Shown here: piece after piece, positions 47,601 to 61,238 of the stretch
How positions within the stretch are numbered: position 1 is the first letter of the stretch
Layout: each line of letters starts with the position of its first letter
NCBI GenBank assembly: GCA_026261815.1
Contig: JAMPIT010000484.1
Location: 11,320,501-11,384,500 of the forward strand
Direction: 5' to 3'
DNA: 64,000 nt
Source: Monarcha castaneiventris obscurior
Lineage: Eukaryota > Chordata > Aves > Passeriformes > Monarchidae
Made by a program: the position numbers and the translations under genes
Notes under the pieces: model-generated
Told to the model about the DNA's origin: nothing
The model's database searches: none
The model's input: only the letters and a program-made list of their open reading frames with translations

Positions 47601-50600
47601 AGGTTTAATGAAAAAAATATTAATGAACTAGTAAACACTTCAAATTGTCGTAACAGTTCACTACTGAAAAACTATACTTGTTTTGTAATGAATCAAGTAC
47701 CCATCTTTTTCATCAAGTGAGCAAAGCTCATTAATTAAACATACTGGATTTCAAAGCTCTCAATGTTTAATTATTTGTTTAACAAGCAGTACATCTAATC
47801 CACCATTCAGACACACAAACAACTAAAACAACAGGAAGAAGCTTCAAAGCAGGACAATCAACATCTGGAAAAGTCAACAGACTGTGCCTGTATTGTCAGT
47901 ACCATGTAAAGCAAATGTTCCACTGGCAGAACAAATACACAGAGGAAGCACCTCCGAGATCATCCTGCAGATTCCTGCTCAACAAAGCATTTTTATTGCC
48001 CTCAGAACAGACTTACCACAGCGAGGGAGTCTGTTCTGGTTTGATTTCCCCAATTTTTTCCATTCTTCAACTGAATCAAGTCTGAGGCACAGACGGCACT
48101 GTGAAATTTCTGCCCTCCATTTGTACCTACTCTTCATTTTGCTGCATGTGGAGAGCAGAGGCACCAGGACAGAGACATCTGAGCCAGGAGAAAGCAGGGT
48201 AAGCTGTCCTAGGATTTAGGACATAGATAATGGTCCCTTGACTCTGATCAAGCTGCCATCTGGGTCAGCTGCTATGCTTATTTTGTAGCTAAACCTTGGA
48301 GGTGAGCGCCTCAGTGTCCACCTGACTGAGCCTTAACTGTGCACCCTCCTCCTCTCCCACAGCTCTAGTTTCCACTGGAAGAAAAAGCAGTTTGACACAA
48401 GCCTGTGGTCTTTCCCAGGAAGATTTCTTTCACATCAGATGGGAACCATCAGGAACTAAAAGGAGAGGATCCCCTCCCAGCACTGCTTCCACTTTTATGT
48501 TCTTTCAGAACCTGAAATACAGCTCAACATACACTTATCCTTAGCAACATCTGGGTAGTCCTGGGCATCCCTTCTTTAGCACCACCAGCAGAGATGCAGT
48601 GAACACACTGGGTTTTCCCACACAGGCACATTATACAACCACTAGATATGGTAGCCAACAGAATTACCTCTTACCCTGGGTGTTTTATGTATGAAACATG
48701 TAACTAGGAACTACAGTGGATTCTGCCTCTCTCTGACCAAGAGAAAGCCTTGTCCTGAAGGCACAAGCCCATCAGCTTCCCTCTTCTCTTACAAGGTTAG
48801 GAAAATCATTTTCATTTCAGCATTTGCCGGGTAGTTTTTATTCACTTGCCTCACACAAAGAGTGCAGCAAACTGAAAGCATTCTCCTCCCACATCAGAGA
48901 CACATTCGCAGAGCTGAGATATTTTTAGAATAGTGCACACAGAGATATATTGTTTGTTGTCTTGGTTGGGGAAAAAAAGCAACAGTCAATTTTCTATACT
49001 AAAATTATTTGTGCCTTATTGCTAGGGAGCAGGGAACCAGTCATCTTGCTAAAGCCGTTTGAAATCTTTTCTGTACTCCAGAGATGACAAACAAAATGAC
49101 CTGGTACATATCAGAGCAGTCGTTAATTCTGGCCGACAAGGCAAACTGTTTCTGTCAATGTTAAGAGCCAATTCTTCTCTAATAGATACAAACATGGTTC
49201 TTTTGGCTTTAGAAGACTTGCCCATTTCTTATGCTGTTGCTGAATTTGGCTCTGAACTGCAGTTCCTTAAAAGTCTTCCTGGAACATTATGCTGCTCATG
49301 AAAACATGCTGAAAAAACCCATCTGAGTGTTTGTGTTGCAAAATAAGGAGCTGCATTTACAAATAGCAGTCACTGTGGCCAGACTAGAAACCTAAGTGTC
49401 TCCTGGGATGCCATCAGATGAAGGGGCCAAGGCAGTATGAAAAACTGCACATGCCACAGTCACTTCCCACACTGCCTGGAGTGGGGCAGCTTTGTCATTC
49501 CTGTCACAAAATCAGGAAGCTGCTGTGGCGTGGCTGGTGAAGCTAAGGTCCATGAAAGAGGAATATGGAGCCCACTTCCTCTTCCACAAAGCACACTGAC
49601 AACAGTATTCCACTTTCTTCCTCAGGCCCTTCTGCAGTGCCACCTCCTGAGCCAGCCCTTAAGAACATAAAAGCAAAAGACAGCTGGCAGAAAAACCTTT
49701 TTCTACCAGACTACTGGGACCAATGGTTTGAAAATGTTGCACAAAGCCAGTGTAGATGGCTGAGTAGCTGCTGAGTTGCTCTGCAAAAGAGTTTCTTTTG
49801 CTGATGAATGAAATGATTCCTGTCTAATCTCTTTTCCCATGGGATGAAAATCACAACATAATATAAGAGATATATAATCAGCGAAACACAACTTATGGTG
49901 GCTCTAAGGAGTCAGAGACACTAACTAATCAAGCACTAAGGGATTTTATTTAGGGCCTATAATTATTTTTATAAGGCACTATAATTTTTAGCAGTTATTC
50001 TTGCAGTTTTGCACTAATATTTTGCTCTCTTTCTTGAGGAATAGATAAGTCCCTGAAGTATTGGTGAGGTGACTTCATTTAGTAACGGAGTTGGTCTTCA
50101 AAGACTTATTCTGGCGTGACATAGAACCAGTATCAATGCCCAGATACTGCAGACAAAAACGCATGGACTTTGCTGGAGTTAATCCAGGGTCTCACGAGTT
50201 CATTTGACCTATATGCTGCTGATCTAAGAGCAGAGAAGAGCTTTTTTTCTGCTCTCCACATATGACTTAAGATATCACTAATGGTAGCTAGAGTTTCACC
50301 TTCAGTGGAAGAGGCAAGCAGCCAAGGGCAATCTCCCTCGGTGTTTTATTTTAGCTTTAAAAACATATCTAACATACATATAACATGTAACATTGTTTTA
50401 ATCTCATAAATTAAAAAAACAAGGGTGCAAACTGTACTTTTTTTCCTAGCCAAAAACAAGGATGAAAATCCACTTGCATTAACTTTCTGATCCAAGTTCC
50501 AGCTTTAAAACAGCTGGGGCACCAATTCAAAATGTCAGGATTTTCAATGAAAAAGCCAGAGCTGGAGTGGAACTGCACACTCCCCTTCCCCTTCCCTGCC

Positions 50601-51161
50601 CATTTATTCCAGAGCACGGCTGGCATGTGGGCTGCCTCTCCAACACGCACATGCTATTAAGTCCTAAATGACAGCTTGTTTAACTAGAAAACATTTCCAT
50701 TTTTTTTTTCCTTAACAAAAGCCATTCATTTCTTGCTCTTCTATTTGCTTAAAGATGGTTCCCTTTGCCCTGCCTGAGAGTGTGCATGACCCTCCTGATC
50801 ACTCCCCTCCTGAAGAGTGCTGCAAGTGAATGACCCTGCCCCGGGTGGCCGAGCAGGGAGCCTGGCCCTGCACGCTGCCACAGCATCATCCCAGCTACTT
50901 ACACTGCAACATCCAGGCGTGAGCCTTGCATGGTTCTGTGCTTGAGAAAACAATCAAATCCATTAATCTTGGGGAAGACAGACCTAATTCTTCCCTGCCT
51001 ACAGTAGTTTAGGCATCACGAAGAAAAGTTGAAAGCTCGATCATATAAGAACTCCCTCCATGCTGCTGACGAACGTCTTGGGAGATGGACACAACTTCCT
51101 TTCAAGCTCTCTTCAAAAGGTTCCCCTCCATGCAGACCACCCACTGGAGACCCACATCAAT

Positions 51162-51174
51162 AACAACAACAACA
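51162..51174. repeat. Short (AAC)n run
   Basis: Four AAC units inside an A-rich stretch of the large MGLL intron. Confidence 0.7.
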
Positions 51175-54100
51175 AGAAGAATTTAAAAGACCCATTTTTC
51201 ATCCGATTTATTTACATGTTAAAATAAACACGAGTTCCCATCTAGAGCAAGGGCTCCCAGTGGGTTCTGTTTAGTCTGTGAGATTCTTGGCACCAGAATA
51301 CAGCATTTCTCTATTCCAAGGCAATCTTGGCACAGAATTGTTGGTTATATAATTTTTTAAGCAACTGGCAAATGAATAATAATGTTTCTATAAAGAAGGA
51401 CTCGTGTTCTAGGATACCAGTAAGGTGTTTTACCAGTTAATCTGCCAAAAGGTCATTAACAAACCTGAGATCCCAAGGCCCTTCATTCAGGGTCAGCTCT
51501 CCCCATGGGTTGCACTTCCAGTTCTCAATCAGCCTGTCCAAAGGGAGCTTTCCCACAGAGTTAAAGAGATTTTCGCTTTTTGCTTCACTCCTTCGCATTG
51601 CCACATGGCAATGCCACCCTCATTAGATGGGATTTGTCCCTGTTCTGACAAGGCACGAAGGAAATACCACTCTCCCAGAGCCTATAGCTTTTTATACCCA
51701 CTTTGCACAAGCTCAATGGGTGAGCAGCATGTGGATTACGTGACTTTTTTAATTTGGTTTTTTTTTTTAACAGGGTACATCCGCACAGAGCTGTAGCTCA
51801 CTCAAACCCTACCAGATCTGACTGGGAGCAAGACAATTAAGGAAAAAACCTCCTGATGAAGCTGGCCTGGCAGGGAGCATTCCTGGGTGGGCCAATCCTG
51901 CCCCAGTGTGCCAGAGCATAAACGCTGCCAGTTGGCTCATGGCTGGGTGGCATTTAGATGGTGCATGGGGGAAGTCACGGGGAAGTGGCAGGGCAGAAAA
52001 TAGCTCTCCTAAATCCGTCTTGCAGCAAAGCTGTTGTCCTTTCTCGGTAGAGATTGATTTCAGAGTTATTGTTTCAGTTGCTTTTTACCACTTCATACTC
52101 TTTTCTCTGCAACTCTCCCCCCTGCAACTCTGAAATTCTCCTCACTACATATATATTTACCATAAAAGCCAGGATCAAACAGGCAGGGTTTTGCTTTCTG
52201 TGCTCTATTACTCATTTCAAACCATGGCTGGGTGACAGCAGACAATGAATCCTGGCTGGCAGGTCCACAGTTCAGTAGACAATGCACAGATACAAGTGTA
52301 GATCTATTGAAGGTTATGGACCTGTATGCTGTTTTTGGGCTATGAGAGCTACTTCACAATCAGCCAGCAAGGGCATATTTGCAGCTCAGGGAGAGCTCTC
52401 TACAAAATCTGGGCAGGAGAGGTGCAAGGTTCATGATAAGAGGCCAGGTGGTATCAGGCAGGCTCAGTTCACAAGTGCCCTCGGCCTCCTCTCCCTTCCC
52501 CCAGCCCTCTGCTGAGCTGAGCATGAACTTGGCACCATAATGGGTCAGGCTGCCCTCTCTGTAGCATTAGAAAAATTGCCAGGATCTGCCAGCAGGCTTT
52601 GTCTTGGATAAATTCAGAACCAGAAAATAAATGCAGCATGGAGAATGTCAATTTTAAGAGATCTGGGTTGAGAGCATTAGTCTTTGTACAATCCACAATT
52701 CAGCACTTCTTTGTTTAAATTTTATTTTTGTAGCTAAACAAGAATTCTCAGATTGGAGAGTACTGCCAAGCCCTGAATAAATCCCAGCATTAGAGATGCT
52801 ATGGGTATAACAGCTCTCCCCATGAACGGAATCTGCAGACGGTATCTTCAGAGAAATTAACCCTCGAGTGCCACAGGACAGGCTCTGTGGCATCAGTTTC
52901 AACGCTCTGGGAAATCTCACCTTGTGGTTAGAACAGGTTACTCCTATTCATGGAGCAATACTGACAAAGGGTGGAGTAAAGCACAGGCTTAGAGTAACTC
53001 AGAATGGCTGACGCGGTAACTTTTCTGCATTGTTGGTGAAGTGGTCAAGTATCCAGTGCAATCCTGAAGACAAATTCAGCCAAATTTTGTGTAACTACCA
53101 AACTACTCAAGCAGCTTGCAATTACCTGACATCTGATTGTTTGTTTTCCATCCAGAGCCCATTCCTTAGCAGTTCTGAAAGCACATGCTTAGAATTTGGA
53201 CATAAGGAAAAGCTATACAGTTGCAATTTAGCCTTGCTTATTTTTCTGCCTCATCCCTTTCAATATTGGTGAGATGTTTTATTATAAGCTGCTCTATTCA
53301 CTGGCTGAATCTTCCTCTCAGCCTGTGAAGAGCCATTCACAGCGATGGTTTTGCATTCTTGGAGCTCAGGGCTTTTCAGCTGCAAGCTCTCTGGAAGTGG
53401 GTCGGCACCACATTCAGATTTTTTCATGAATAACCTGAGATATGCTGAGGTGAAGTCTTATTCCTGAGAGCCCAGACAAACCTGTGGCAGAGCCAAGTGG
53501 GAGTTTCCAAACACCTTCTTGCATAGTCTGCTACTGTGGTACAGAGTGATCCACATCCTGATCTGAATCATACAGGATTGATCATAGGACTAACAGGAAG
53601 GACGACCTGCAAGAGATACCCACAGCTGAAAATGCAGCTCTGTTGGAGCATTACAGAACACAGGCCAGACTGAAGCCATGTGAAATCCAGGGAAGTCTTC
53701 AGAAATCTAAGCAAAAGAGCTTTTCTAGCGTAGGTCACTAAAATCTGGCCACAGCTGGCACAGACCAGGACATGCTCCCATCCGAGGACTGGCTGTTACT
53801 TACAGAAATGGGCTGATGAGTTCTTGTTTGATGTCTTAGTGCCAAAAGGAATGTTACTGGGACGCTGGAGAATCTCATCCAGGTTGAAAAATGAACCAGA
53901 GGTTAACCAGATGTTCTGCTTTACTTTACCAATGGCCTCAGAAGTGAAGTGGATCACACTGCCAGAGGCTTTCAATTAAGAAGGTTTATTTCCTAAAATT
54001 TGGAAATCATTTTCCCAAACCACCAACCATGACTTTATAGATCCCTGTACACCCCTTTAAATGCTAAAATGATATTTTCTTCTCTAGAATAATAGTCCAA

Positions 54101-54504
54101 GATACGCTATTTTTTTACTAAAATAGGAAAAACAACCCTAAAACCTATGAGTCAAATCCTGGTCCTACTGAAGTTAGTGACATTTAGCTACTGCCTTCAG
54201 AGGATGCAAGCATGTATTCTGTGTGTAGTGGCACAGAAGCAATTAAGGCTCAAGCAATTAAGAAATAAATCCCCAAACCACATAAGAATCACATTATAAA
54301 CATGGCTTTAAGTTAAAGGCCTTCTGAAAAGAAAGAGAGGCTGCAGTGCTGAGCTGGGCACGCATGGACTGGCACCATCCCTGAAGGGGAGAGAGGCAAA
54401 GCTGATGGCATCTGATCCCTCAGTACGGATCAGCTGATGTCCCAAAGGGGGAAGGAGAGGCAGAATGAGGAAAGGTCCATGTGATGTGTGGTACAGAAGT
54501 GAAA

Positions 54505-54556
54505 GACATCAGTTAATGACATCAGTTAATGACATCAGTTAATGACATCAGTTAAT
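54505..54556. repeat. Minisatellite, 13-nt unit x 4
   Basis: Four exact consecutive copies of GACATCAGTTAAT, with no mismatch between units. The perfect identity suggests recent expansion and likely length polymorphism. Confidence 0.95.
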
Positions 54557-56569
54557 GTCAACACTCTGCCAGGCTCCACAGACAAGCAAAAGAGAAATGC
54601 TCTGAACGAACATATTGTGGGTAACTAATAGATGGAGAAGAGAAAAACATTGGCACACAGCCCTAATGTGGGCAGGAATACACTGGGACAAGAAGTGAGG
54701 ACCTTCTAAGAGTCAGAGGAGCAGGGGCCTGGAACAGCCTGCTCAGCTGGAACAGTGTTTGCTGGCGACCAAACTTGGTTAAAAACTGATCTTTGACCAC
54801 TTGTGAACAAGACAAGGATGCTGTTTGCAGGAACAAAAGCCTAGATAACGCAGGGAAGTGCCTTCCTGCCCGTGCTGCTAACAGGAGTATGCTTTAACAA
54901 TCAAATAAATGCCCTCTTTTACATTCAAAATGGAAGTGCAATAGGAGAAGTACAGTTAAGTTAAACCCACCAGACACTGTAACCAAACCTGTTTTTCTGA
55001 AACACTTTGATTTATTGAAGAGGGAAGAACCTGAATATGTGGATCAACAAAGGATTCACTTTCCTATTGTTCCCTGATTATTTTCCTTCGGGGGCTTGTT
55101 GCTGCAATACGCACTTGTTTGCAGGCACTGATAGAGAACATTCTGGGTTTTTTTAAAAAGTCTCTACATCTTTTGTTACAAAAAAAATGTCTATTAGTTT
55201 TAGGACTTCTGAGAGTCCCTTAAAAGGTCTGGTCATGGTCTGTAACAAATAGAGCTACTCCCAGAAAATAAACAGGGAGGAAATCCATCAGCTGGAATCA
55301 GACACTCCAACTCTGGAACAACATGCCACACTTTATGAACGATAAATAAACAAACAACGAACACTAGAACTACAAATTATAAAATGCAAATGCAGTATAT
55401 GGGATGCTTCTGCATCTTTATTTTGTCAAGTGTAACTCTGGTCTCAACCCTTAACCTGACTGAAGAGCTTGGGCCATGAAGGCACAGGAAGCTGTGGGAG
55501 GCTGATGCCCCAGAGGGAGCCTGGAGTCGGCTCCTGGCATTTCACACTGTGCCAACACACACAGTGTGGTACGTTTGCCTGGAGTAGGCCCAGGGGCTCT
55601 GTTAATAGCAAGTTTTGGTGAAAAATAGGCTGAGTGCCACAGTTTTGATCAAGACACACAAATTTATGCAGCTTAAGTGAGCCTTCCCATGACTTCAGAC
55701 CAGTACTTTTGTTATAAGGAAATACCATTCTCTTATTGGAAGATTTGGTAAGTTTTGCTGCTTTAGTGAATCATTTCCCCTGATACTGTGACTGTTCAGT
55801 TCAGCAAGAATGGTTTTACTCTCAGTTTCCAATGGAGGCAGGGCACAAAGAACATTAAAAATGAAGATGAAATGGCAGGTTTAGGCTGTTTATTGACAGG
55901 TTATATGTTTTACATCTCTTTGTAAACCTGCCTGTCCTTTGCTCGGTGCAAATAAGAGCTCTCTTTGCACACCACACTCCTTAATAAGGCTCTTCTCCAG
56001 GTTAGTGCTCAAACAGGCACTAATCTGAGCTCCTCTGACTCCTGTTATCTATCTAAAAAGGTATTGAAGGAATCCAAATAATGTTTTAATCCAACCAGAG
56101 TTATAACCACAAAGTGTATTTTTTCCTTTACTTTTCGAATGGTGTTCAGTAACTTGGAACAGTCACTTGTAACCCAGTAGGATGACAAGGTCCACACCTG
56201 TATGAAGATACATTTGTAGGTGAGGAATCGTCAGTAATTAGCTTCTGAAACAACTTCATCCAAATTAGACATACCTGATAAACTATAGGAAAGCTAGGCA
56301 CATCAATGAGATGCTACTGCTATGGAAAAATTGTCCCTGTAAAGGTGGAAATAAACATGCTTTCTTTTTCTCACAGTGCAGAAATGTCAAAAAGCATCTC
56401 CTTGAAGATGAAGCTGTTTTTAACTGTAGGTACCATTAAAGTCTGCTTTCAAGAAGGCCATTTCTTCATGAAATTTCAAAACCCTCTGTGTTTTATTTTT
56501 GGAAGCACCATCCCTAATACTAGCAGCTAAGATGCTCTTTAGTTCATAAAGAATAACTGATGCTGGGAC

Positions 56570-57460
56570 CTATGGTGATTATCTAGTTGAAGCCCCTACT
56601 CAAATAAGAATTCAGGGTTTTTCAAGGCCTTCTTAAGCTGGGTTTTAAATATCTCCAAGGCTAGAGATGTCCCCACCTCCCTGCTCCAACATTTGACTGC
56701 CCTCACGGTGAAAACATTTTTCCTTGCACATAACTGGGATTTCTTGTGCTGTGACTTGTGTCACTTCCCTCTCATTCCATCACTGGGCACCTCCAAGAGT
56801 CTGGCTCTGCTGTCACCACACGCTCCCACTGGAGACCCGTAGACAGCAACAAAATCCCCTCTTCTAAGCCTAACTAAGGCTTCTTAAAGTTTCGTCTCTT
56901 CTAAGGCTAAACAAGCCCAGTTTTATCAGCCTCTGCTCACACATCTTGTTCTGCAATACCCTAATTGTTTTGACAGCCCTCCTCTGGCCTTGGTCCAGTA
57001 TGTCAATGTTTTCCTTTTACTGGCAAATTGGACCCAGTGTTTCAGATGTGGTGTCAAAAATGCTGAATGGAAGAGAATGATCATTTCTTTTTGGTTGCTG
57101 GCTATAATCTTTCAATACAGCTCAGTATGGGGTGGCCTTCTCCACCACAAGGTCACACTGTTGACCCATGTTCAGCTTGTCTGCGAGGATCCCCAGGTCC
57201 TTTTCTGCAAAGCTGCTTTCCATTCATTCGGTGCCCAGCCTTTAATGCTGAACGGGGTTACTCCACCACAGATGCAGAATGCCCCAAGTGCCTTTATTGA
57301 AACTTCACGAGGTCCCTGCCAGTCCCTTTCTTCAGCACACCAAGGTCCCTGTGAACAGCAGCCTTCCAGCATATGCTCAGTTTCCCCCCTGCAAACGGGC
57401 TGAAAGTGCTCTCCATCCCATCGTCCACACCATTAACGAAAAAGGTCCACTGATATTATA
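56570..57460 (-). mobile_element. Degraded CR1 LINE fragment, about 0.9 kb
   Basis: Read on the plus strand, this follows the reverse complement of the CR1 3' half in order. The recognisable blocks are: GATTATCTAGTTGAAGCCCC (3' region), TTTTCCTTGCACATAACTGG, GGCTAAACAAGCCCAG, CCTCCTCTGGCCTTGGTCCA, CCCAGGTCCTTTTCTGCAAA, TTCACGAGGTCCCTGCCAG and ATCGTCCACACCATTAACGA. These are conserved landmarks of avian CR1 reverse-transcriptase-end copies. It is 5'-truncated, as is usual for CR1, interrupted in all frames, and clearly old. The terminal octamer repeats were not seen at the 3' end. Confidence 0.88.
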
Positions 57461-60400
57461 TGCAACACTGATTTGTTATTCTTTCCCTCAAAGAATACAG
57501 ATTCCTCTGATGCTTTTTGAGGTCAAAGTCCCTGATGATATGAACTAATGTCCTGCCACAGAAGTCAGTAAAGGAACAAAGTTTGGAGCAAGTTTGATGT
57601 CTCTCCAGTAGCCCCACATAACAGACATAGCTGGCAACATGAAAGGATCTGTTCTCTCAGTCTTAGCTCTAATAACCATCTGGTCCTTGTCCTTCCACCC
57701 TCAAGCATCTTGCATGCAGACATACGCCTACAGCCTGCAGAGCTGGTTATGGGAGAGCAAGTAAGCTGTTGAAAACATTACATGAGGTTGCCAACCCTTC
57801 TGCAGTAATAGGGAATGCAATTACAAGTTGCAGCTTGAACCTGCTTTCTGACACGGTGACAGGGTTATCCTGGATTTAAATGAGCAGCTGTGAAGGCAGA
57901 ATTTGACCCTTGATTTGGGGATTAATTTATACAGGTAAAGACTGAGTACACATGACAACTGTACAGAATCTTGAAATAACAAAAGCAAAACAACAGATTG
58001 TAAGATGAAATGAGCTGAGTTCAGTCGGGGCTATTTCCCCTTTAGTTTCTCTAATTCACCTAAGTGAACCATTTGTCCAAATAAAGGATGTTTTATTCCT
58101 GATTATTTGGATCACTCTTTCAAAATACCTATCACTTAGGCCCAACATTATCAGCACCACACAAAAATTCAGTGGCCCACACCTCTTTATCATGGAGGGT
58201 ATCTCTCATCTGAGCGGCAGAACTGTGGAAAGGAAAACAGAAGGACTCAGCCCTCATGGGAAGAAAAAGCCTTTTAAGTTTCCCAAATGAACGACCTGTC
58301 TTTCCTCTGTCATGCTGTCTGTCTGTCAGCAGTTAACAGTTAGCAGTGACAGGTTGAGGAGCACGGTCTGGACAGTGGCCAGAGCTGACAGCCCGATGCT
58401 CAGCCATTGTGCTCAGAAGGGAGCACTCTGTTCCTTCTGCCGCTGCGGCCGCGCTCACTGGGACTGTTGTTCCAGCCTCACGCCTCCTTGTGTGAAGGCC
58501 AACAGCGAGGCTTTGTTCAAGAAGCAGCTGCTGAGGAGATGTACTATCTCATGGAATGACCCACTGACATTTCTCCCCCTGCTCATTAGTAAGAAATGAA
58601 TAATTAGGATAACTGGGGTGGGTTGCCTGGCCCATTTCCTTCGGAGTAAAAAGCCAGGCCCTCAGATCCCAGTGTGCCCCAAAAGGGATTCCCTCATAAA
58701 GTGGGCTTGCAACAAAGCCAGGGGAGCTGGCTCTCCAGCACCTTCTTCTCATCACCTGGTGGAGTGAGGAAGGAGAACGGCTCATGCCAGAAGGTGGACA
58801 GGGCATGACTGGAGTAAAGTGTGTCCCAGGTCTGCTTCCCTCAGAGCTCACACCACAGCTCTGCTGGATGACAAGTGAGCTCAGTTCAGCCAGGGTCCGA
58901 GCCAAAGATCCTGTTCAACTGGATGACATGTTGTTTATTCAATAACCTATTGTTCCAGGGTGGATCCAAAGCAGTGAGGAAATGGTTGAGCAGTTGGGAG
59001 GAGCAGAGTAATTGCGGGAGCTGAGGAAACCACAACCATTCTTTTGCAATCTTTACTGCAGCCCAACATTATCATCTAGTGATGCCCACATGCAGGGGCA
59101 GTGATGAAGGAGCATCTGCATCATCTTTCCCCCTATCCCAACAATGCCTGCATCCAGCTCTGGGTTAAAGCACGGAGCTTACCTGTCTGTCTTACCTCAC
59201 TGACTGCATCACAGTCAAATCTGACTTAAAACATAATAATTGGTCAGGGTCAGATAAATTAATAGATTGCTTTGAGCAGCCTGGCTGTGGCTGACAAGTT
59301 TTCATAGCTCACAGTAGATGACACTATGTGTCTGGTTTCAGGTGCCCTTTCTTCTATGCATCTGGGCCAAAGGTGTATCCAGTCCTCACAATTTCCAAAC
59401 TCTCTTGCCTAAAAGATAGGTGCAAGAGTATGTTTTCCCCACTTTTACATCAGCAGAGAAGTCCACGAAACAAATTACGTCTCATCCCCCTGAGTGGAGT
59501 AGAGAGGAAACACATCTGAGTATCCTGGGCACCTTTCCCAACCCAAATACTTCAAGCAAAATACTCCACTGCAGCATACGTGTGCTCCATCAGACACATC
59601 AGAGCTGTGTGGAACCTTACTGTCTCTTTATTTTTAGTTTGCTGTGGTCTAGCTGATTCCTGGCCTGACAGCGTTGTTTCATCTGCCTTCACATGATAAA
59701 CAAAACAAAGGCTGCCCTTGCCTTTCCAAGTCCCGGCTGTGGCCTCCTCTAGAGCAAGAGACACTGCAGGTATTTGCTTTCACGACTCACCCGGAGCTTT
59801 CTTTCTGTTGTGTAGTTTCTCCTCTCACATGGAAAAAACTCTGACTGCCCTGAAGGATGCCATGTGGCGCATGCAGAGATTTGGGACCGTGTGATCCCGC
59901 TGTGAATGAAGGGTGAGGGCTAAAGTGTACTCTGCAGAGTAACTGCAGAGATCATTTCACCAGGGCAAGACCAGGCTGCAGAAGTCTGTAATGACCCCCT
60001 CAAAAATAACAATAATAATGTGGAAACCTCCTTTTAATAAAGCCCATCTCAGAGTGCTAACTACTGCCTGTTGTGCCACAGGATACTCCCCTTAGGCTAC
60101 GCTGTATTATGATACAATTATGGGCACATTTCAACATCATTATGTTATTGGAGGTGTATCCAGAGGACTTTTTCCTGCATGAGCTGTGGTCCCTCTCGGA
60201 GATACCATCTCACAGCCACCAAAAGAACACAGACCCATGCAGCAACTTGCATGGCAGAAAGCAAGGGGAAATAGACTGTCCAGTTGGAAGATTGTGTTGA
60301 AGAACTTGTCCAGTGCATGGGAAAAGTTGCATCTTAGCTGTAGCAATAATTTTGCCTATAATTTCAAAGAGGCTAAAACTGAACGACCTGGTTTCCTCAG

Positions 60401-61208
60401 GAAGCTGTCACAGCTACTCTGAGATCCGGTGCTACAAGATCAGTGACTCCAGAAGAGCTGGAGGTCAGAAACAACTGGTTTCACATTGCCTGGAGCTCAC
60501 TGGTGGCTACAGGGTGGTCTCCCAGCTCATCTCTTTCCGTAAGAATCCTCACAATGGAAACAGAGTTAGAAAAAGAAGGCAGAACTAAGTTTACTCACTA
60601 GCTATTTGTTTTATAGGATGACTTTGCTCCAGGTTCTCACAGTTGTCTCACTGCCTAAGGAACTCCATGGTGTACTGCAGTATCTGAACTCTCACCCTGC
60701 AATTACGTGCTGTGGTTTCAGCTCCTGTGTGCCCACACAGGGACAGCATTCCTCACCACTGCCTGGAAGGCAGATAAGCCTGACTGCTACCTTCGTTCAA
60801 CATCTGGAGAAGGAAAGGCAAGAAAAGGTTTGGGATTGTATTGAGAAGGGAGTCAAAACAGGGATCAAACAGCACTGGCAGCGCTCTACCAGCCAGGGCA
60901 AAGAGCCATCTCCTCTAGGATCCTCTGCTAAGAGGAACCTATAGCTCTCAGCAGGAAAAAAGTAAGTGAAAATGCCCACAACCCATTGTAAGCCTCCTGC
61001 CAAAGGAAAGGGAACAGTGAGTGCCATTCTTTCCCACGTCAGACATTCCCTGCTCCAGTGCAATGGGCTCATCCGGAGGAAGCTGAGGGAACAGATTGCT
61101 GTGGGTTAATGGGCCCACACCCAGCACCAAGGAGCAGGGGTGCTGCTCTGTGAGCAAACCAGCTCCAAATAACATTTGCCAAGGCTTTCCTGACTTCATC
61201 CCTGGAGG

Positions 61209-61238
61209 CTGCCCTGAAGCCTGCCCTGAAGCCTGCCC
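61209..61238. repeat. Short tandem repeat, 12-nt unit x 2.5
   Basis: CTGCCCTGAAGC occurs twice in a row and is followed by CTGCCC. Confidence 0.9.

Noticed and set aside
49059..49301. 80-codon plus-strand frame that looks somewhat protein-like
   Set aside because: No recognised family; more likely unique intronic sequence. Conservation was not testable here.
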